Positions 14,391-21,801 are shown, numbered from the stretch's first letter. The stretch is 24,501 nucleotides of DNA from Candidatus Omnitrophota bacterium (GCA_030692055.1 JAUYCY010000112.1:1-24501); one strand, 5' to 3'. Notes: generated from the letters alone by a model not told the origin. Program-made: numbers and translations.

Positions 14391-15890
14391 ATGGCATACG
14401 ATGTAATAATTATTGGTGCCGGAGTAGGTGGGTTGTCGGCCGCGCTCAAATTATCGCTCGCCGGGAAAAAAGTCCTTATCCTTGAGCGCCAAGGCTCACC
14501 AGGCGGCTTTGCCACAATGTTTGAACGTAAAGGTTTTCGTTTTGAGTCAGCTATACACTGCGTTAATTCTTTAGGTCCCGACGGCGAGTTAAGGAATTTT
14601 TTAGAGGAGTTTGGCGTTACGGGAAAAATAGATTTTATAAAACTAGAAGATTTTTCGCGTATCATTTATCCCGAACATGATTTTGTAGCAGATTTTAACC
14701 GTGAGCATTTCTTAAAATTTTTAAATAATAGTTTTCCGCAAGAAAAGAATAATTTAGCCCAACTCTTTCGCCAGTTAGATAAATTTTATGAACAATTTGA
14801 TAGTTTTTGTACCTCAGAACTTCCGATGCTAATTAAGCTGGGCATAGGAATTTTGAAGTACCCCGATTTTTTTAAAATTTCTACGCTTACGGTTAACCAA
14901 CTTCTCGATCAATACATCAAAGACGAAAAGCTAAAGGGTATCCTTACGGATATCTGGAAGTTTATGGGGTTACCTCCTAGTAGACTTAGCGCACTATATT
15001 ATTTAATAACTTTCCGAGGTTATTATTTTGAGCCTACGGCCCATATAAAAGGAGGATTTGCCCAGCTTTTTAAGGCAATGGTTGAACGCATAGAAGAAAC
15101 AGGTTCCACTGTAAAGTTCAGCACAACAGTTTGCGCAATAGTCACAGAGCAGGGAAAAGCCGTAAAAGCCGTGCGGACCGACAAAGGTGAGGAATTTCAT
15201 GCGAAAGTGGTAATCTCTAACGCCAATGCTATGGATACTCTTACTAATTTATTAGACAATACAAGCCTTCGGCAAAAATATTCTGAAAAATTGGCGCTAC
15301 TAGAGAAATCAATTTCGGCCTTTCAGGTCTATTTGGGTTTAAATGTTCCTACTTTTTATTTAGGTATGAATAATTTTATGCTTTCGATAAATACAGCCTA
15401 TAATCAAGAAGATAATTATCACTATATTGTCTCGGGAGATTATGATAACTGTTTATTGGAAATAGTTGACCACTCGCAACTTGACCCGATGCTGGCGCCA
15501 AAAGATAAAAGTACCTTAACGATTATTGCTTTTGACGTATATAGCCATTGGAAAGATTTAATAGGGGATGATTATAAGAAAAAGAAAATGGAGATCGCCA
15601 GCAAATTGATTAAGCGGGTAGAAAGGTATTTACCTAACCTTACCAAGCATATTGAAATTATGGAAGTAGCTACGCCCAAGACTATGTCGCGATTTACTTC
15701 ATCGCCGGAGGGGGCCATATATGGTTTTGCTCAAACAGTTAAGCAATCTGGAATTAATCGCTTGGATCCGGAAACTGAAATAAAAGGGCTTTTGTTGGCA
15801 GGGGCTTGGACCAGGCCGGGAGGAGGAGCTCATGCCTGTTTTATGTCTGGCATAGATGCCGCAGAAATAGCTCTTAAAATGCTCACCTAA
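14391..15890 (+). CDS. Phytoene desaturase/CrtISO-like FAD-dependent oxidoreductase
   Basis: The 499-residue protein begins with a dinucleotide-binding motif (VIIIGAGVGGLSAAL; glycines 9, 11 and 14), followed by LILERQGSPGGFATMFERKGFRFE, the signature of the CrtI/CrtISO/retinol saturase group. The C-terminal LLLAGAWTRPGGGAHACFMSGIDAA is the second FAD-contacting region of the same group. Such enzymes desaturate, saturate or isomerise polyene chains; polyprenyl or fatty acid substrates are possible. No phytoene synthase or other carotenoid gene is present in the window, so carotenoid synthesis is not implied. It sits with an esterase, and the window contains a ketosynthase homologue further right. 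Confidence 0.85.
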   Translation: MAYDVIIIGAGVGGLSAALKLSLAGKKVLILERQGSPGGFATMFERKGFRFESAIHCVNSLGPDGELRNFLEEFGVTGKIDFIKLEDFSRIIYPEHDFVADFNREHFLKFLNNSFPQEKNNLAQLFRQLDKFYEQFDSFCTSELPMLIKLGIGILKYPDFFKISTLTVNQLLDQYIKDEKLKGILTDIWKFMGLPPSRLSALYYLITFRGYYFEPTAHIKGGFAQLFKAMVERIEETGSTVKFSTTVCAIVTEQGKAVKAVRTDKGEEFHAKVVISNANAMDTLTNLLDNTSLRQKYSEKLALLEKSISAFQVYLGLNVPTFYLGMNNFMLSINTAYNQEDNYHYIVSGDYDNCLLEIVDHSQLDPMLAPKDKSTLTIIAFDVYSHWKDLIGDDYKKKKMEIASKLIKRVERYLPNLTKHIEIMEVATPKTMSRFTSSPEGAIYGFAQTVKQSGINRLDPETEIKGLLLAGAWTRPGGGAHACFMSGIDAAEIALKMLT

Positions 15891-15919
15891 GAGGCGTTAT
15901 AATCTTGCGAGTATAATTA

Positions 15920-16303
15920 TTAACTCAAAGTAACCAGTATTATCCCTATTATAATAGAAATGGTGCCTATCCAACGAGTTGAGCCTACTTTTTCTTTCAG
16001 GACGAAGTGCGAAACAAAAGCAACAAATATGTAATGCATGCTATCGAGAGAAAAAGCAAAATTTAAGTCTACTTTCGATAGAACAAATAAGTAGAAAAAT
16101 AAAGATGATACAGCGCAAATAAAACTTATCCATACGCCGGGAATACGCAGCAATTTAGTAATAAAAACTATTACAGTTTTTACCGTATTTACGGAAGTTC
16201 CGCCCAAAGAATTTATTGCTGTTTTTAAGTAAAGTTCCCTTAACGTATCAAAAACATTTGTGATGGTTATGAGCAATAGGATTAGAAACATGTTGTGTTT
16301 CAT
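15920..16303 (-). CDS. Half-size DMT/SMR-like transporter subunit (downstream partner)
   Basis: The 127-residue protein consists of about four hydrophobic helices, the size of EmrE/SMR or ArnE/ArnF-type subunits. Visible are an N-terminal helix, the central SKVDLNFAFSLDSMHYIFVAFVSH segment and the terminal STRWIGTISIIIGIILVTL, which match the EamA half-repeat. Its ATG overlaps the TGA of the upstream gene (ATGA at 16300-16303), so the two products are made together and probably form a heterodimer. ArnE/ArnF are undecaprenyl-phosphate-aminoarabinose flippases; together with the divergent DegT aminotransferase gene a lipid-linked amino-sugar flippase is an attractive but unproven role. Confidence 0.78.
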   Translation of the reverse strand: MKHNMFLILLLITITNVFDTLRELYLKTAINSLGGTSVNTVKTVIVFITKLLRIPGVWISFICAVSSLFFYLFVLSKVDLNFAFSLDSMHYIFVAFVSHFVLKEKVGSTRWIGTISIIIGIILVTLS

Positions 16304-16716
16304 TCTGCTCTGGTTACCTTCTCTTTACTGCTTATGGAGGCGAATATTATTCCTGTCAGTATAAAGAATATACCACCCCACCGAACAGCGCTTATTTTTT
16401 CGCCAAGAAAAATGATAGACGCAAGCGGGACCAGTATATAGCTAAAACTTGCTACAGGAACAGCAACGCTTAAGTCTATCTTGGAAAGGACGGTTGACCA
16501 GATAATAAAGGTTAAGCCTACGGAGATAAACCCTAGCCATAGATATGGAGAAAAAACAACTGTTTTTAAGAAAACCAGGACATTATGAAGGTCTCTTATA
16601 CTTACGTCACTGACACTGAGGGTGCTCTTTTTAAAGCAGAAATGCGTAACTGTTTCTAAAACGTCAGAAAAAATAAGGATCAATAATATATTAAGAGTAA
16701 TTCTTTTTTTAAACAT
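16300..16716 (-). CDS. Half-size DMT/SMR-like transporter subunit (upstream partner)
   Basis: The 138-residue protein has four predicted helices and the conserved half-EamA pattern: SKIDLSVAVPVASFSYI, then LASIIFLGEKISAVRWGGI and a terminal helix ILTGIIFASI. The loop ends in a charged tail (SSKEKVTRAE). The partner gene follows in a 4-base overlap. The two are similar in plan but clearly diverged in sequence (LSKVDL/LSKIDL, VGSTRWIG/ISAVRWGG), consistent with an antiparallel heterodimer of the kind known for paired SMR proteins. The acidic residue typical of drug-exporting EmrE is not conserved in the first helix at the expected place, which favours a flippase or other transport role. Confidence 0.78.
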   Translation of the reverse strand: MFKKRITLNILLILIFSDVLETVTHFCFKKSTLSVSDVSIRDLHNVLVFLKTVVFSPYLWLGFISVGLTFIIWSTVLSKIDLSVAVPVASFSYILVPLASIIFLGEKISAVRWGGIFFILTGIIFASISSKEKVTRAE

Positions 16717-16741
16717 TTAGCCGATAAAAACTAAAATATTT

Positions 16742-16747
16742 ATTATA
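16742..16747 (-). promoter_or_regulatory. Possible -10 box of the transporter pair
   Basis: On the minus strand TATAAT lies about 25 bases before the ATG at 16716, giving a leader of roughly 19 bases. The -35 region is not convincing. The 80-base gap is shared with the divergent DegT gene. Confidence 0.33.
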
Positions 16748-16796
16748 CTTGCGAGCTAAGCCATTTTATCATAAAATTGAATAAATTATATAAAGA

Positions 16797-18062
16797 ATGA
16801 GTATTTTTAAAGAAATTCCCCCTACCGCAGGTTTTTCTTTTTCTTTCAGGGATATTTTTTCATTATCAAAAATTATAAAGTATCATAATACTTTTGAAAA
16901 TGATTTCAAGGATTATCTTGGTTCTTCTTATACAAACATAACATATTCTGGAACCGCGGCATTATACTTAATTTTAGAAAGCCTAAAAGAATTGTCTACG
17001 AAAAAAACAGTAATTATACCTTCCTACGTATGCCCGCTTGTGCCCTTAGCTATAAAACGGGCGGCTCTTAAGGTAGAAGTATGCGATATTGATAAGGATA
17101 GTTTTGATTTTGATTATAAAGAATTAGATTCATTGTGTGCTTGTAGTAATGATATTTTAGCTGTTGTTTCTGTGCATTTAGCGGGTATACCTATAAATTT
17201 TGATAATGTGGCAAGAATTGCTAAACAGCGCGGTATATTTATTATTGAAGATTGCGCGCAAGCATTGGGAGCAGAATACCTGCCTGCCCGTCCGGCAGGC
17301 AGGCCTGCCGGCAGGCAGGGCAAAGGAAAAAAGGTAGGAACACTTGGCGATTTTTCTTTTTTTAGTCTTTGCCGCGGCAAAGGCTTAACTATCTATGAAG
17401 GAGGAGTAGCGGTAGCGAATAATGCCAGGTATACCAAGTTTCTCGAAGACAAAATAAACGCCTTAGAAAAAAACGATGTCTTTTCGGAAAGCTTTAAGGT
17501 ATTAGAGTTGTTCGGTTACTGGCTTTTTTACAATCCTTATTTATTTTGGTTTGTATTTCGTATGCCTCAAGCTTTTTGGAGTTTGCGAGGCAGGAATTTA
17601 AAAGCGTATGCTGAAGAATATACATTAGATTTTCCAATGCATCGGGTATCGAGATTAAGAAAAATATTAGGGCAGATGAGTTTTTATCGTTTAGATAAAG
17701 AAGTTGCTAGCCAGAGAGAAAAAGCGGAGTATTATATACGTGAGCTTAGCAATCAACAAGGATTAAGGCTAATAAAAGAGCCGGATAACGCAAAGGCGAC
17801 ATATCCATATTTGGTTTTACTTTTCGACGATATAAAAAGACGAGAAAAAGTTTTAAAACTTTTGGTAGGCCGTGGTTTTGGCGCCTCAATAGTCTATATC
17901 TCGCCAATTACAGATTACGATTATTTAAAAGATATAGTTGGGCATAAAAAGTGCCCAGCCGCAACTAATATTAGTCAGCGTCAAATTACGCTTTCTACGA
18001 ATTCTTTCCTTAAGGAAAAAGATTTAGCTGCGATTATAGATATAATTAAAAATACATATTGA
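16797..18062 (+). CDS. DegT/DnrJ/EryC1-type sugar aminotransferase with in-frame GC palindrome
   Basis: The 421-residue protein is a PLP-dependent DegT/ArnB-family aminotransferase, which aminates nucleotide-linked keto-sugars. Motifs: ITYSGTAALYLIL (PLP phosphate region), IIPSYVCPLVPLAI, IEDCAQALGAEY (PLP-ring aspartate) and the Schiff-base lysine Lys195 in SLCRGKGLTIYEGG. In the family the segment reads ALGAEY directly followed by KGKKVGTLGDFS; here 14 residues (LPARPAGRPAGRQG) are inserted between them by a GC-rich palindrome. The insertion lies near the active site, so an effect on activity is possible, yet the frame is intact. Next to divergent half-size flippase-like genes, suggesting an amino-sugar lipid modification. 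Confidence 0.87.
   Translation: MSIFKEIPPTAGFSFSFRDIFSLSKIIKYHNTFENDFKDYLGSSYTNITYSGTAALYLILESLKELSTKKTVIIPSYVCPLVPLAIKRAALKVEVCDIDKDSFDFDYKELDSLCACSNDILAVVSVHLAGIPINFDNVARIAKQRGIFIIEDCAQALGAEYLPARPAGRPAGRQGKGKKVGTLGDFSFFSLCRGKGLTIYEGGVAVANNARYTKFLEDKINALEKNDVFSESFKVLELFGYWLFYNPYLFWFVFRMPQAFWSLRGRNLKAYAEEYTLDFPMHRVSRLRKILGQMSFYRLDKEVASQREKAEYYIRELSNQQGLRLIKEPDNAKATYPYLVLLFDDIKRREKVLKLLVGRGFGASIVYISPITDYDYLKDIVGHKKCPAATNISQRQITLSTNSFLKEKDLAAIIDIIKNTY
17280..17321. repeat. 42-base in-frame GC-rich palindromic insertion
   Basis: Between TAC (17277-17279) and AAAGGA (17322) lies a run of CCTGCC/GGCAGG arms that can fold in more than one way. It is about 80 percent G+C inside an AT-rich gene. Its length is a multiple of three and it contains no stop in the used frame. 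The TGCCGGCA core is shared with the palindrome at 2331-2352. No clear target duplication is seen. Confidence 0.8.
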
Positions 18063-18095
18063 TTAATTTTTTGCAATTTATACATTCACGGCGCT

Positions 18096-18133
18096 TCCCG
18101 ATGATATCGGGATTTTCCCGACTATTGTCGGGA
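18096..18133 (+). terminator. Tandem TCCCGA hairpins after the DegT gene
   Basis: TCCCGATGATATCGGGA (18096-18112) is followed by TTTT, and TCCCGACTATTGTCGGGA (18116-18133) comes directly after. The first could end DegT transcription; the short T-run makes it a weak intrinsic terminator. The stems differ but the TCCCGA/TCGGGA ends are constant, and a third copy stands at 18250-18269. Confidence 0.45.
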
Positions 18134-18326
18134 CCCCGCTGAATAAAAAAATAAGGTGCGGGGCGCGCGATACCTGCGTCAAGGTGCTTAAAAAACCGCC
18201 CCGACACAGATATTGGAATGGATGCGAAGCGTGGTCGGGGCAGGGATTTTCCCGACGAAATCGTCGGGACAAACTGCTGTGCACGTAGTCCACCAGGACA
18301 CCCTGTTGGGTAGCGGATACAGGAAA

Positions 18327-18348
18327 CCGCCTCGACTTTTCGGGGCGG
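18327..18348 (+). terminator. GC-rich hairpin with downstream T-rich tract
   Basis: CCGCCTCGA-CTTT-TCGGGGCGG followed by AGTTTCATTTTT. It could act as a terminator or as another repeat copy; it lies 52 bases before the PrsW-like start. Confidence 0.4.
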
Positions 18349-18399
18349 AGTTTCATTTTTATAATACGTAGTAAAATGAAACGTTAGAACGGAGGTGAA

Positions 18400-19278
18400 A
18401 TGTTAGCAGTAATAGTTGCTGTAGCTCCGGTAGCGGCGCTAATTATTTATTTCTACCATAAGGATAAATATGATAAAGAACCATTAAGTCTGCTTATAAA
18501 AGCTTTCTTTGGGGGATTTTTTGTTACGTTTTTAGTGCTTATTGTTCAGCTTATATTAACTTTTGCCTTAGCTCAAACTAAAGGTGTTATCCTACGCATA
18601 TTTTTATTCTCTTTTGTGATTGCCGCTATCATTGAGGAAGGATTCAAGTTTTTAGTGTTTAGGCTTCTTATATATAAAAATAAAGAATTTAATGAGCCTT
18701 ACGATGGCATACTTTATGCGGTAATGATTTCTTTGGGGTTTGCTACCCTTGAAAACCTCTGCTATGTTATTCTTTTCTATTTTAAATTAGGATTAGTAGG
18801 CATGTTTAGTGTTGGGTTGCAGCGGGCAATTCTCGCTGTGCCTATGCATGCTTTGGCCGGAGTTCTTATGGGGTATTATTTTGGCATGGCTAAGTTTACC
18901 CCGTTAGAGAAAGTTCATCCCGTTAGAAATTTATTTCTAATGGGACAAGCCAGCGAAGTCGGTGGTGAAAATAAAGAAGCTGATGGTGGTATTGAACTAC
19001 CATCAGCGTATACCGCTCGCCCCGTTAGAAAAGAATTTTCTAACGGGGTAAAAGAATGTAGTTCTCTAACGGGGTTTACAAAAGATAAAGCTCTGGAAAA
19101 GAAATATATTTATATCGGCTTAGGGCTAGCGATTTTAGCACATGGTTTTTATAATTTTTTTGTTTTATTCAATATAATTTTTAGTTTCTTATGCTTGTTA
19201 ATCCTCGGTGCCTTTTGCATAATTTTTGCTATAAAAGCGATAAAAATACATACAGAAAACTCCCCCTTTAAGGAATAA
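18400..19278 (+). CDS. PrsW-family intramembrane protease with an in-frame mobile palindrome
   Basis: The 292-residue protein has about seven hydrophobic segments and the PrsW-type active site: Glu79-Glu80 in IEEGFK, Glu118-Asn119 in LENLCYV, His150 in AVPMHALAG and His248 in LAHGFYNF, all in membrane segments. PrsW proteases (related to CAAX-type Abi proteins) perform site-1 cleavage of anti-sigma factors, or process other membrane proteins. Residues about 167-226 are a foreign 60-residue stretch beginning TPLEKVHPVR and ending SLTGFT; without it KFT would be followed by KDKALEKKY as expected for a cytoplasmic loop. The loop lies between the third and fourth catalytic segments, where extra length is tolerable. 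A GGAGGTG site precedes the ATG by only three bases. Confidence 0.85.
   Translation: MLAVIVAVAPVAALIIYFYHKDKYDKEPLSLLIKAFFGGFFVTFLVLIVQLILTFALAQTKGVILRIFLFSFVIAAIIEEGFKFLVFRLLIYKNKEFNEPYDGILYAVMISLGFATLENLCYVILFYFKLGLVGMFSVGLQRAILAVPMHALAGVLMGYYFGMAKFTPLEKVHPVRNLFLMGQASEVGGENKEADGGIELPSAYTARPVRKEFSNGVKECSSLTGFTKDKALEKKYIYIGLGLAILAHGFYNFFVLFNIIFSFLCLLILGAFCIIFAIKAIKIHTENSPFKE
18894..19079 (+). mobile_element. In-frame palindromic element (PVR/SNG family), copy 3
   Basis: Outer termini CCCGTTAGAGAA (18900-18911) and TTCTCTAACGGG (19062-19073) are flanked by the direct repeat GTTTAC (18894-18899, 19074-19079). Net addition is 180 bases (60 codons). Inside are two compact copies of the same termini: CCCGTTAGAAA-TTTA-TTTCTAATGGG (18919-18944) and CCCCGTTAGAAAA-GAA-TTTTCTAACGGGG (19020-19048). 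Between them lies a 36-base core (18955-18990) identical to the minus strand of copy 1. It looks like a copy-1-type element into which smaller ones were later inserted. Confidence 0.85.
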
Positions 19279-19385
19279 TTCATATCGAATTAAGAAGCTT
19301 TCCTATTTTTGTGGCAAGATTTTTCTATAATTCTTTGCAATTTAAAAGGTTATCAATAATATTTTGTTTCTTATGAGAAAGCTTA

Positions 19386-19478
19386 TGATTACACCGATTA
19401 GATATAGATTACACTGATTGAAAAATATCGTAAAGTATATCAAAAATCTGTGTAATCATTCTTAAATCTGTGTAATCA
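19386..19478. repeat. GATTACAC/GTGTAATC repeat block
   Basis: TGATTACACCGATT (19386-19399) and a variant at about 19407-19421 are inverted relative to two exact direct copies of AAATCTGTGTAATCA (19444-19458 and 19464-19478). All four can pair with each other. Confidence 0.7.
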
Positions 19479-19525
19479 ATCCTTCGATTACACTCAGGAT
19501 TGACCCTGAGTTTATCGAATGGGTC

Positions 19526-19563
19526 AAGTTCTTTCCCTCTGCCATAAATCCGGGAAAGAACTT
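19526..19563. repeat. Perfect 12-base-pair hairpin
   Basis: AAGTTCTTTCCC (19526-19537) pairs exactly with GGGAAAGAACTT (19552-19563) around a 14-base loop. It precedes the YgiQ-like gene by 35 bases and lacks a T-run. Confidence 0.7.
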
Positions 19564-19598
19564 GAATTAAAGATTACCGCCAAAAAAAATATCAAAAA

Positions 19599-21374
19599 AT
19601 GAGCATTGATTTTTTTCCTATTTGCCGAGATGATTTAATAAAAAGAGGTTGGAGAGAGCTGGACATAGTGCTTATTACTGGTGATGCTTATGTTGATCAT
19701 TCTTCTTATGGCGTAGCGGTAATAGGCAGAGTTTTAGAAAATGCCGGGTTTAGAATAGGAATCATAGCCCAGCCCAATTGGCGTAACACCAAAGACTTTA
19801 CTCAACTTGGTAAACCTAAATTATTTTTCGGTATTACTGCTGGAAACGTAGATTCTTTGGTTGCAAATTATACTGCTAATAAAAAACCGCGCAAGGTAGA
19901 TGATTATTCACCGCTAGGTAAAACTGGAATGCGTCCAGACAGGGCGACTATTGTTTACGCTAACAAGGTAAGAGAAGCTTTTCCTGATACACCAATAGTT
20001 TTGGGAGGAATAGAGGCAAGTCTGCGTCGATTAGCACATTACGATTATTGGGATAATTGTGTGCGTCGCTCCATACTAGTTGATGCAAAAGCGAATATTT
20101 TAGTTTATGGCATGGGGGAAGCACAAATTCTAGAGATAGCCAGGCGCCTAGAAAGCGGAGAAAAAATTCAGGCATTAAATAACACAAGAGGGGCAGTAGT
20201 TATCAGAAAAGAAGTGAGTTGGCTAAAGAATTGCTTGATTATTCCTTCCTTTGAAGAGGTGAGCGCCGATAAAAACAAATTTAATGAGGCATTTAGAATA
20301 ATTTATTCGCAAACTAACCCCCTAAAAGCAAAGCCCATAGCGCAAAAACACGGGGATAGGTTTGTGGTGCAGTTTGCTCCGGCACTGCCTCTGGCCACAG
20401 AAGAATTAGACAGAATATACGAGCTACCTTATATGCGCAATTATCACCCAAGTTATAATCGTTTAGGGCCAGTAAAAAGTTTTGAAACAGTGAAGTTTTC
20501 GTTAATCTCTCATCGAGGTTGTTGTGGTGACTGTAGTTTTTGTAGTTTGAGCTTGCATCAAGGAAGAATTATTCAAAGTAGAAGCACGGAGTCTATAGTT
20601 GGCGAAGCAAAATTAATTTCTGAGCTAAAGGGCTTTAGAGGAACGATTACTGATATTGGCGGGCCTACGGCAAATCTTTATAAAACAAACTGTTTTTTAT
20701 GGAGGCAGCAAGGGTTTTGCGCAGATAAAAATTGCCTTACTCCTTCAAAGTGTAAGAATCTTAAATTAGGATACGAAGAAACTATAGCCTTATATCGAAA
20801 AATTAGGCAACTGCCTAAAGTTAAGCATGTATTTATCGGTAGCGGATTTAGGTATGATTTATTAACCGAAGACTTTGCAAGGGAGTATCTTTACGAGCTT
20901 TGTAAGTTTCACATTAGTGGGCAGATGAAGGTGGCACCTGAACACATGACAGATAATGTTTTAAAACTCATGAATAAGCCTCTATTTAGTTATTATGAGA
21001 AATTTGTGCGTAAATTTAACCAAGTAAATGAGCAGCTAAAAAAGAAACAATATCTGGTGAATTATTTTATTAGCGCACACCCCGGCTCTACTTTGCAGGA
21101 TGCATTGGAGTTAGCCCTTTATATGGTAAAAAAACATAAACACCCCGAGCAAGTTCAGGATTTTATCCCGTTGCCCATGACTTTAGCCGGATGTATCTAT
21201 TATACCGAAACTAACCCTTTTACCGGCGATAAAGTGTATGTTCCTAAAACCTTTAGAGAAAGGAAGATGCAGCGGGCACTTATTCAATATAAAAATCCCA
21301 AGAACAGGCAATTAGTGCGTGAGGTTTTACGGATTTTGAAGGCAGAACATCTGAGTAAGGTCTTCATTAAATAA
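19599..21374 (+). CDS. YgiQ-family (UPF0313) radical SAM protein
   Basis: The 591-residue protein fits the YgiQ family in length and sequence. The N-terminal half has DIVLITGDAYVDHSSYGVAVIGR and VLGGIEASLRRLAHYDYW, hallmark stretches of this family with a cobalamin-like Rossmann arrangement. The radical SAM cluster is C308-x3-C312-x2-C315 (HRGCCGDCSFC) and is followed by the usual glycine-rich DIGGPTANLY strand and CLTPSKCKNL cysteines. The reaction is not established; members are widespread single-copy proteins. It stands alone between two repeat-rich gaps with no obvious ribosome site. The C-terminus (RERKMQRALIQYKNPKNR) matches the family end, so the gene is intact. Confidence 0.92.
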   Translation: MSIDFFPICRDDLIKRGWRELDIVLITGDAYVDHSSYGVAVIGRVLENAGFRIGIIAQPNWRNTKDFTQLGKPKLFFGITAGNVDSLVANYTANKKPRKVDDYSPLGKTGMRPDRATIVYANKVREAFPDTPIVLGGIEASLRRLAHYDYWDNCVRRSILVDAKANILVYGMGEAQILEIARRLESGEKIQALNNTRGAVVIRKEVSWLKNCLIIPSFEEVSADKNKFNEAFRIIYSQTNPLKAKPIAQKHGDRFVVQFAPALPLATEELDRIYELPYMRNYHPSYNRLGPVKSFETVKFSLISHRGCCGDCSFCSLSLHQGRIIQSRSTESIVGEAKLISELKGFRGTITDIGGPTANLYKTNCFLWRQQGFCADKNCLTPSKCKNLKLGYEETIALYRKIRQLPKVKHVFIGSGFRYDLLTEDFAREYLYELCKFHISGQMKVAPEHMTDNVLKLMNKPLFSYYEKFVRKFNQVNEQLKKKQYLVNYFISAHPGSTLQDALELALYMVKKHKHPEQVQDFIPLPMTLAGCIYYTETNPFTGDKVYVPKTFRERKMQRALIQYKNPKNRQLVREVLRILKAEHLSKVFIK

Positions 21375-21555
21375 CCAATCACAAGATTTTAGAGTTGCGT
21401 TAAACGGTTAAAGGTTATGCAGCTCGTTATGGTTGCGTTTAACGTAAGACGTAACCGTAAGACGAAACGAGTAGCGTAACCGATAGACGGAATACGCCGC
21501 CGCCAATCCAAGAATACTTGTATTTTGATTACTTTTATGGGTCTTTGGTTTATAT

Positions 21556-21594
21556 AAAAAAAGACCCCTCCCCCCTAAAGCCGGGGAGAGGGTC
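21556..21594 (-). terminator. Intrinsic terminator on the minus strand
   Basis: Read on the minus strand, GACCCTCTCCCC (21594-21583) pairs with GGGGAGGGGTC (21573-21563) with one bulged base and is followed by seven T (21562-21556). This is the best intrinsic terminator in the window. No minus-strand protein gene lies upstream of it. Confidence 0.7.
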
Positions 21595-21628
21595 CGTGGC
21601 TTTGGCTCTCCTTTTCGAAAGCCCTCAT
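21556..21628 (-). ncRNA. Candidate small RNA ending at the orphan terminator
   Basis: A weak promoter on the minus strand (TTGAAG at 21662-21657, TATCTT at 21638-21633, 18-base spacer) would give an RNA of about 70 bases starting near 21626. It contains GGGCTTTCG, AGAGCCAAAGCC and CGGCTTTAG, so two alternative GGCTTT/AAAGCC pairings are possible before the terminator. No known family is recognised; a bound-metabolite leader is unlikely because no gene follows. Confidence 0.28.
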
Positions 21629-21727
21629 ATAAAAGATAACATTTTTAAAATACCATCTTCAAGGGTTTGAGGGGGTGTTTGTGAAAGCGTTTACATTTTA
21701 TTTACACAGATTATCACGAGATTGAGG

Positions 21728-21790
21728 CCACAGATAGTCACAGATATTCATCTGTGTTCATCTGCGGTGTTTATCTTGCGCTCATCTGTG
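21728..21790. repeat. CACAGAT/ATCTGTG repeat block
   Basis: CCACAGATAGTCACAGAT is followed by inverted copies ATCTGTGTTCATCTGCGG and a further CATCTGTG at 21783-21790. Similar short blocks are common dispersed repeats in uncultivated bacteria; here it is only described. Confidence 0.6.
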
Positions 21791-21801
21791 CAGCAAGAGG
21801 G

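Larger units (their letters stand above)
18063..18399. other. 337-base repeat-rich intergenic region
   Basis: The stretch is a mosaic of GC-rich hairpins: two TCCCGA...TCGGGA hairpins (18096-18133), CCCCGAC...GTCGGGG (18199-18205/18234-18240), TCCCGACGA-AA-TCGTCGGGA (18250-18269) and CCGCCTCGA-CTTT-TCGGGGCGG (18327-18348). A stop-free minus-strand frame spans most of it but encodes only hairpin arms. The Shine-Dalgarno GGAGGTG (18391-18397) at its right end serves the PrsW-like gene. Confidence 0.65.
19279..19598. other. 320-base intergenic region with repeats
   Basis: No gene is seen. It contains four arms of a GATTACAC/GTGTAATC repeat (19386-19478), overlapping GACCC/GGGTC and ACTCAGG/CCTGAGT stems (about 19492-19525) and a perfect 12-base hairpin (19526-19563). 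The final 35 bases are AT-rich and lead to the YgiQ-like start. Confidence 0.6.

Noticed and set aside
18078..18356. Stop-free minus-strand frame of 92 codons across the intergenic region
   Set aside because: It is made of TCCCGA/TCGGGA hairpin arms and other palindromes, has no family-like sequence and no ribosome site.
21393..21482. Integron attC-like site (GTTAAAC and GTTTAAC present)
   Set aside because: The core boxes are in the wrong order (GTTRRRY before RYYYAAC) and no integrase or cassette is nearby.
21556..21640. Cyclic-di-GMP or similar riboswitch, because of AAAGCCACGG
   Set aside because: The second conserved half is missing, the sequence is on the minus strand and no gene follows it.
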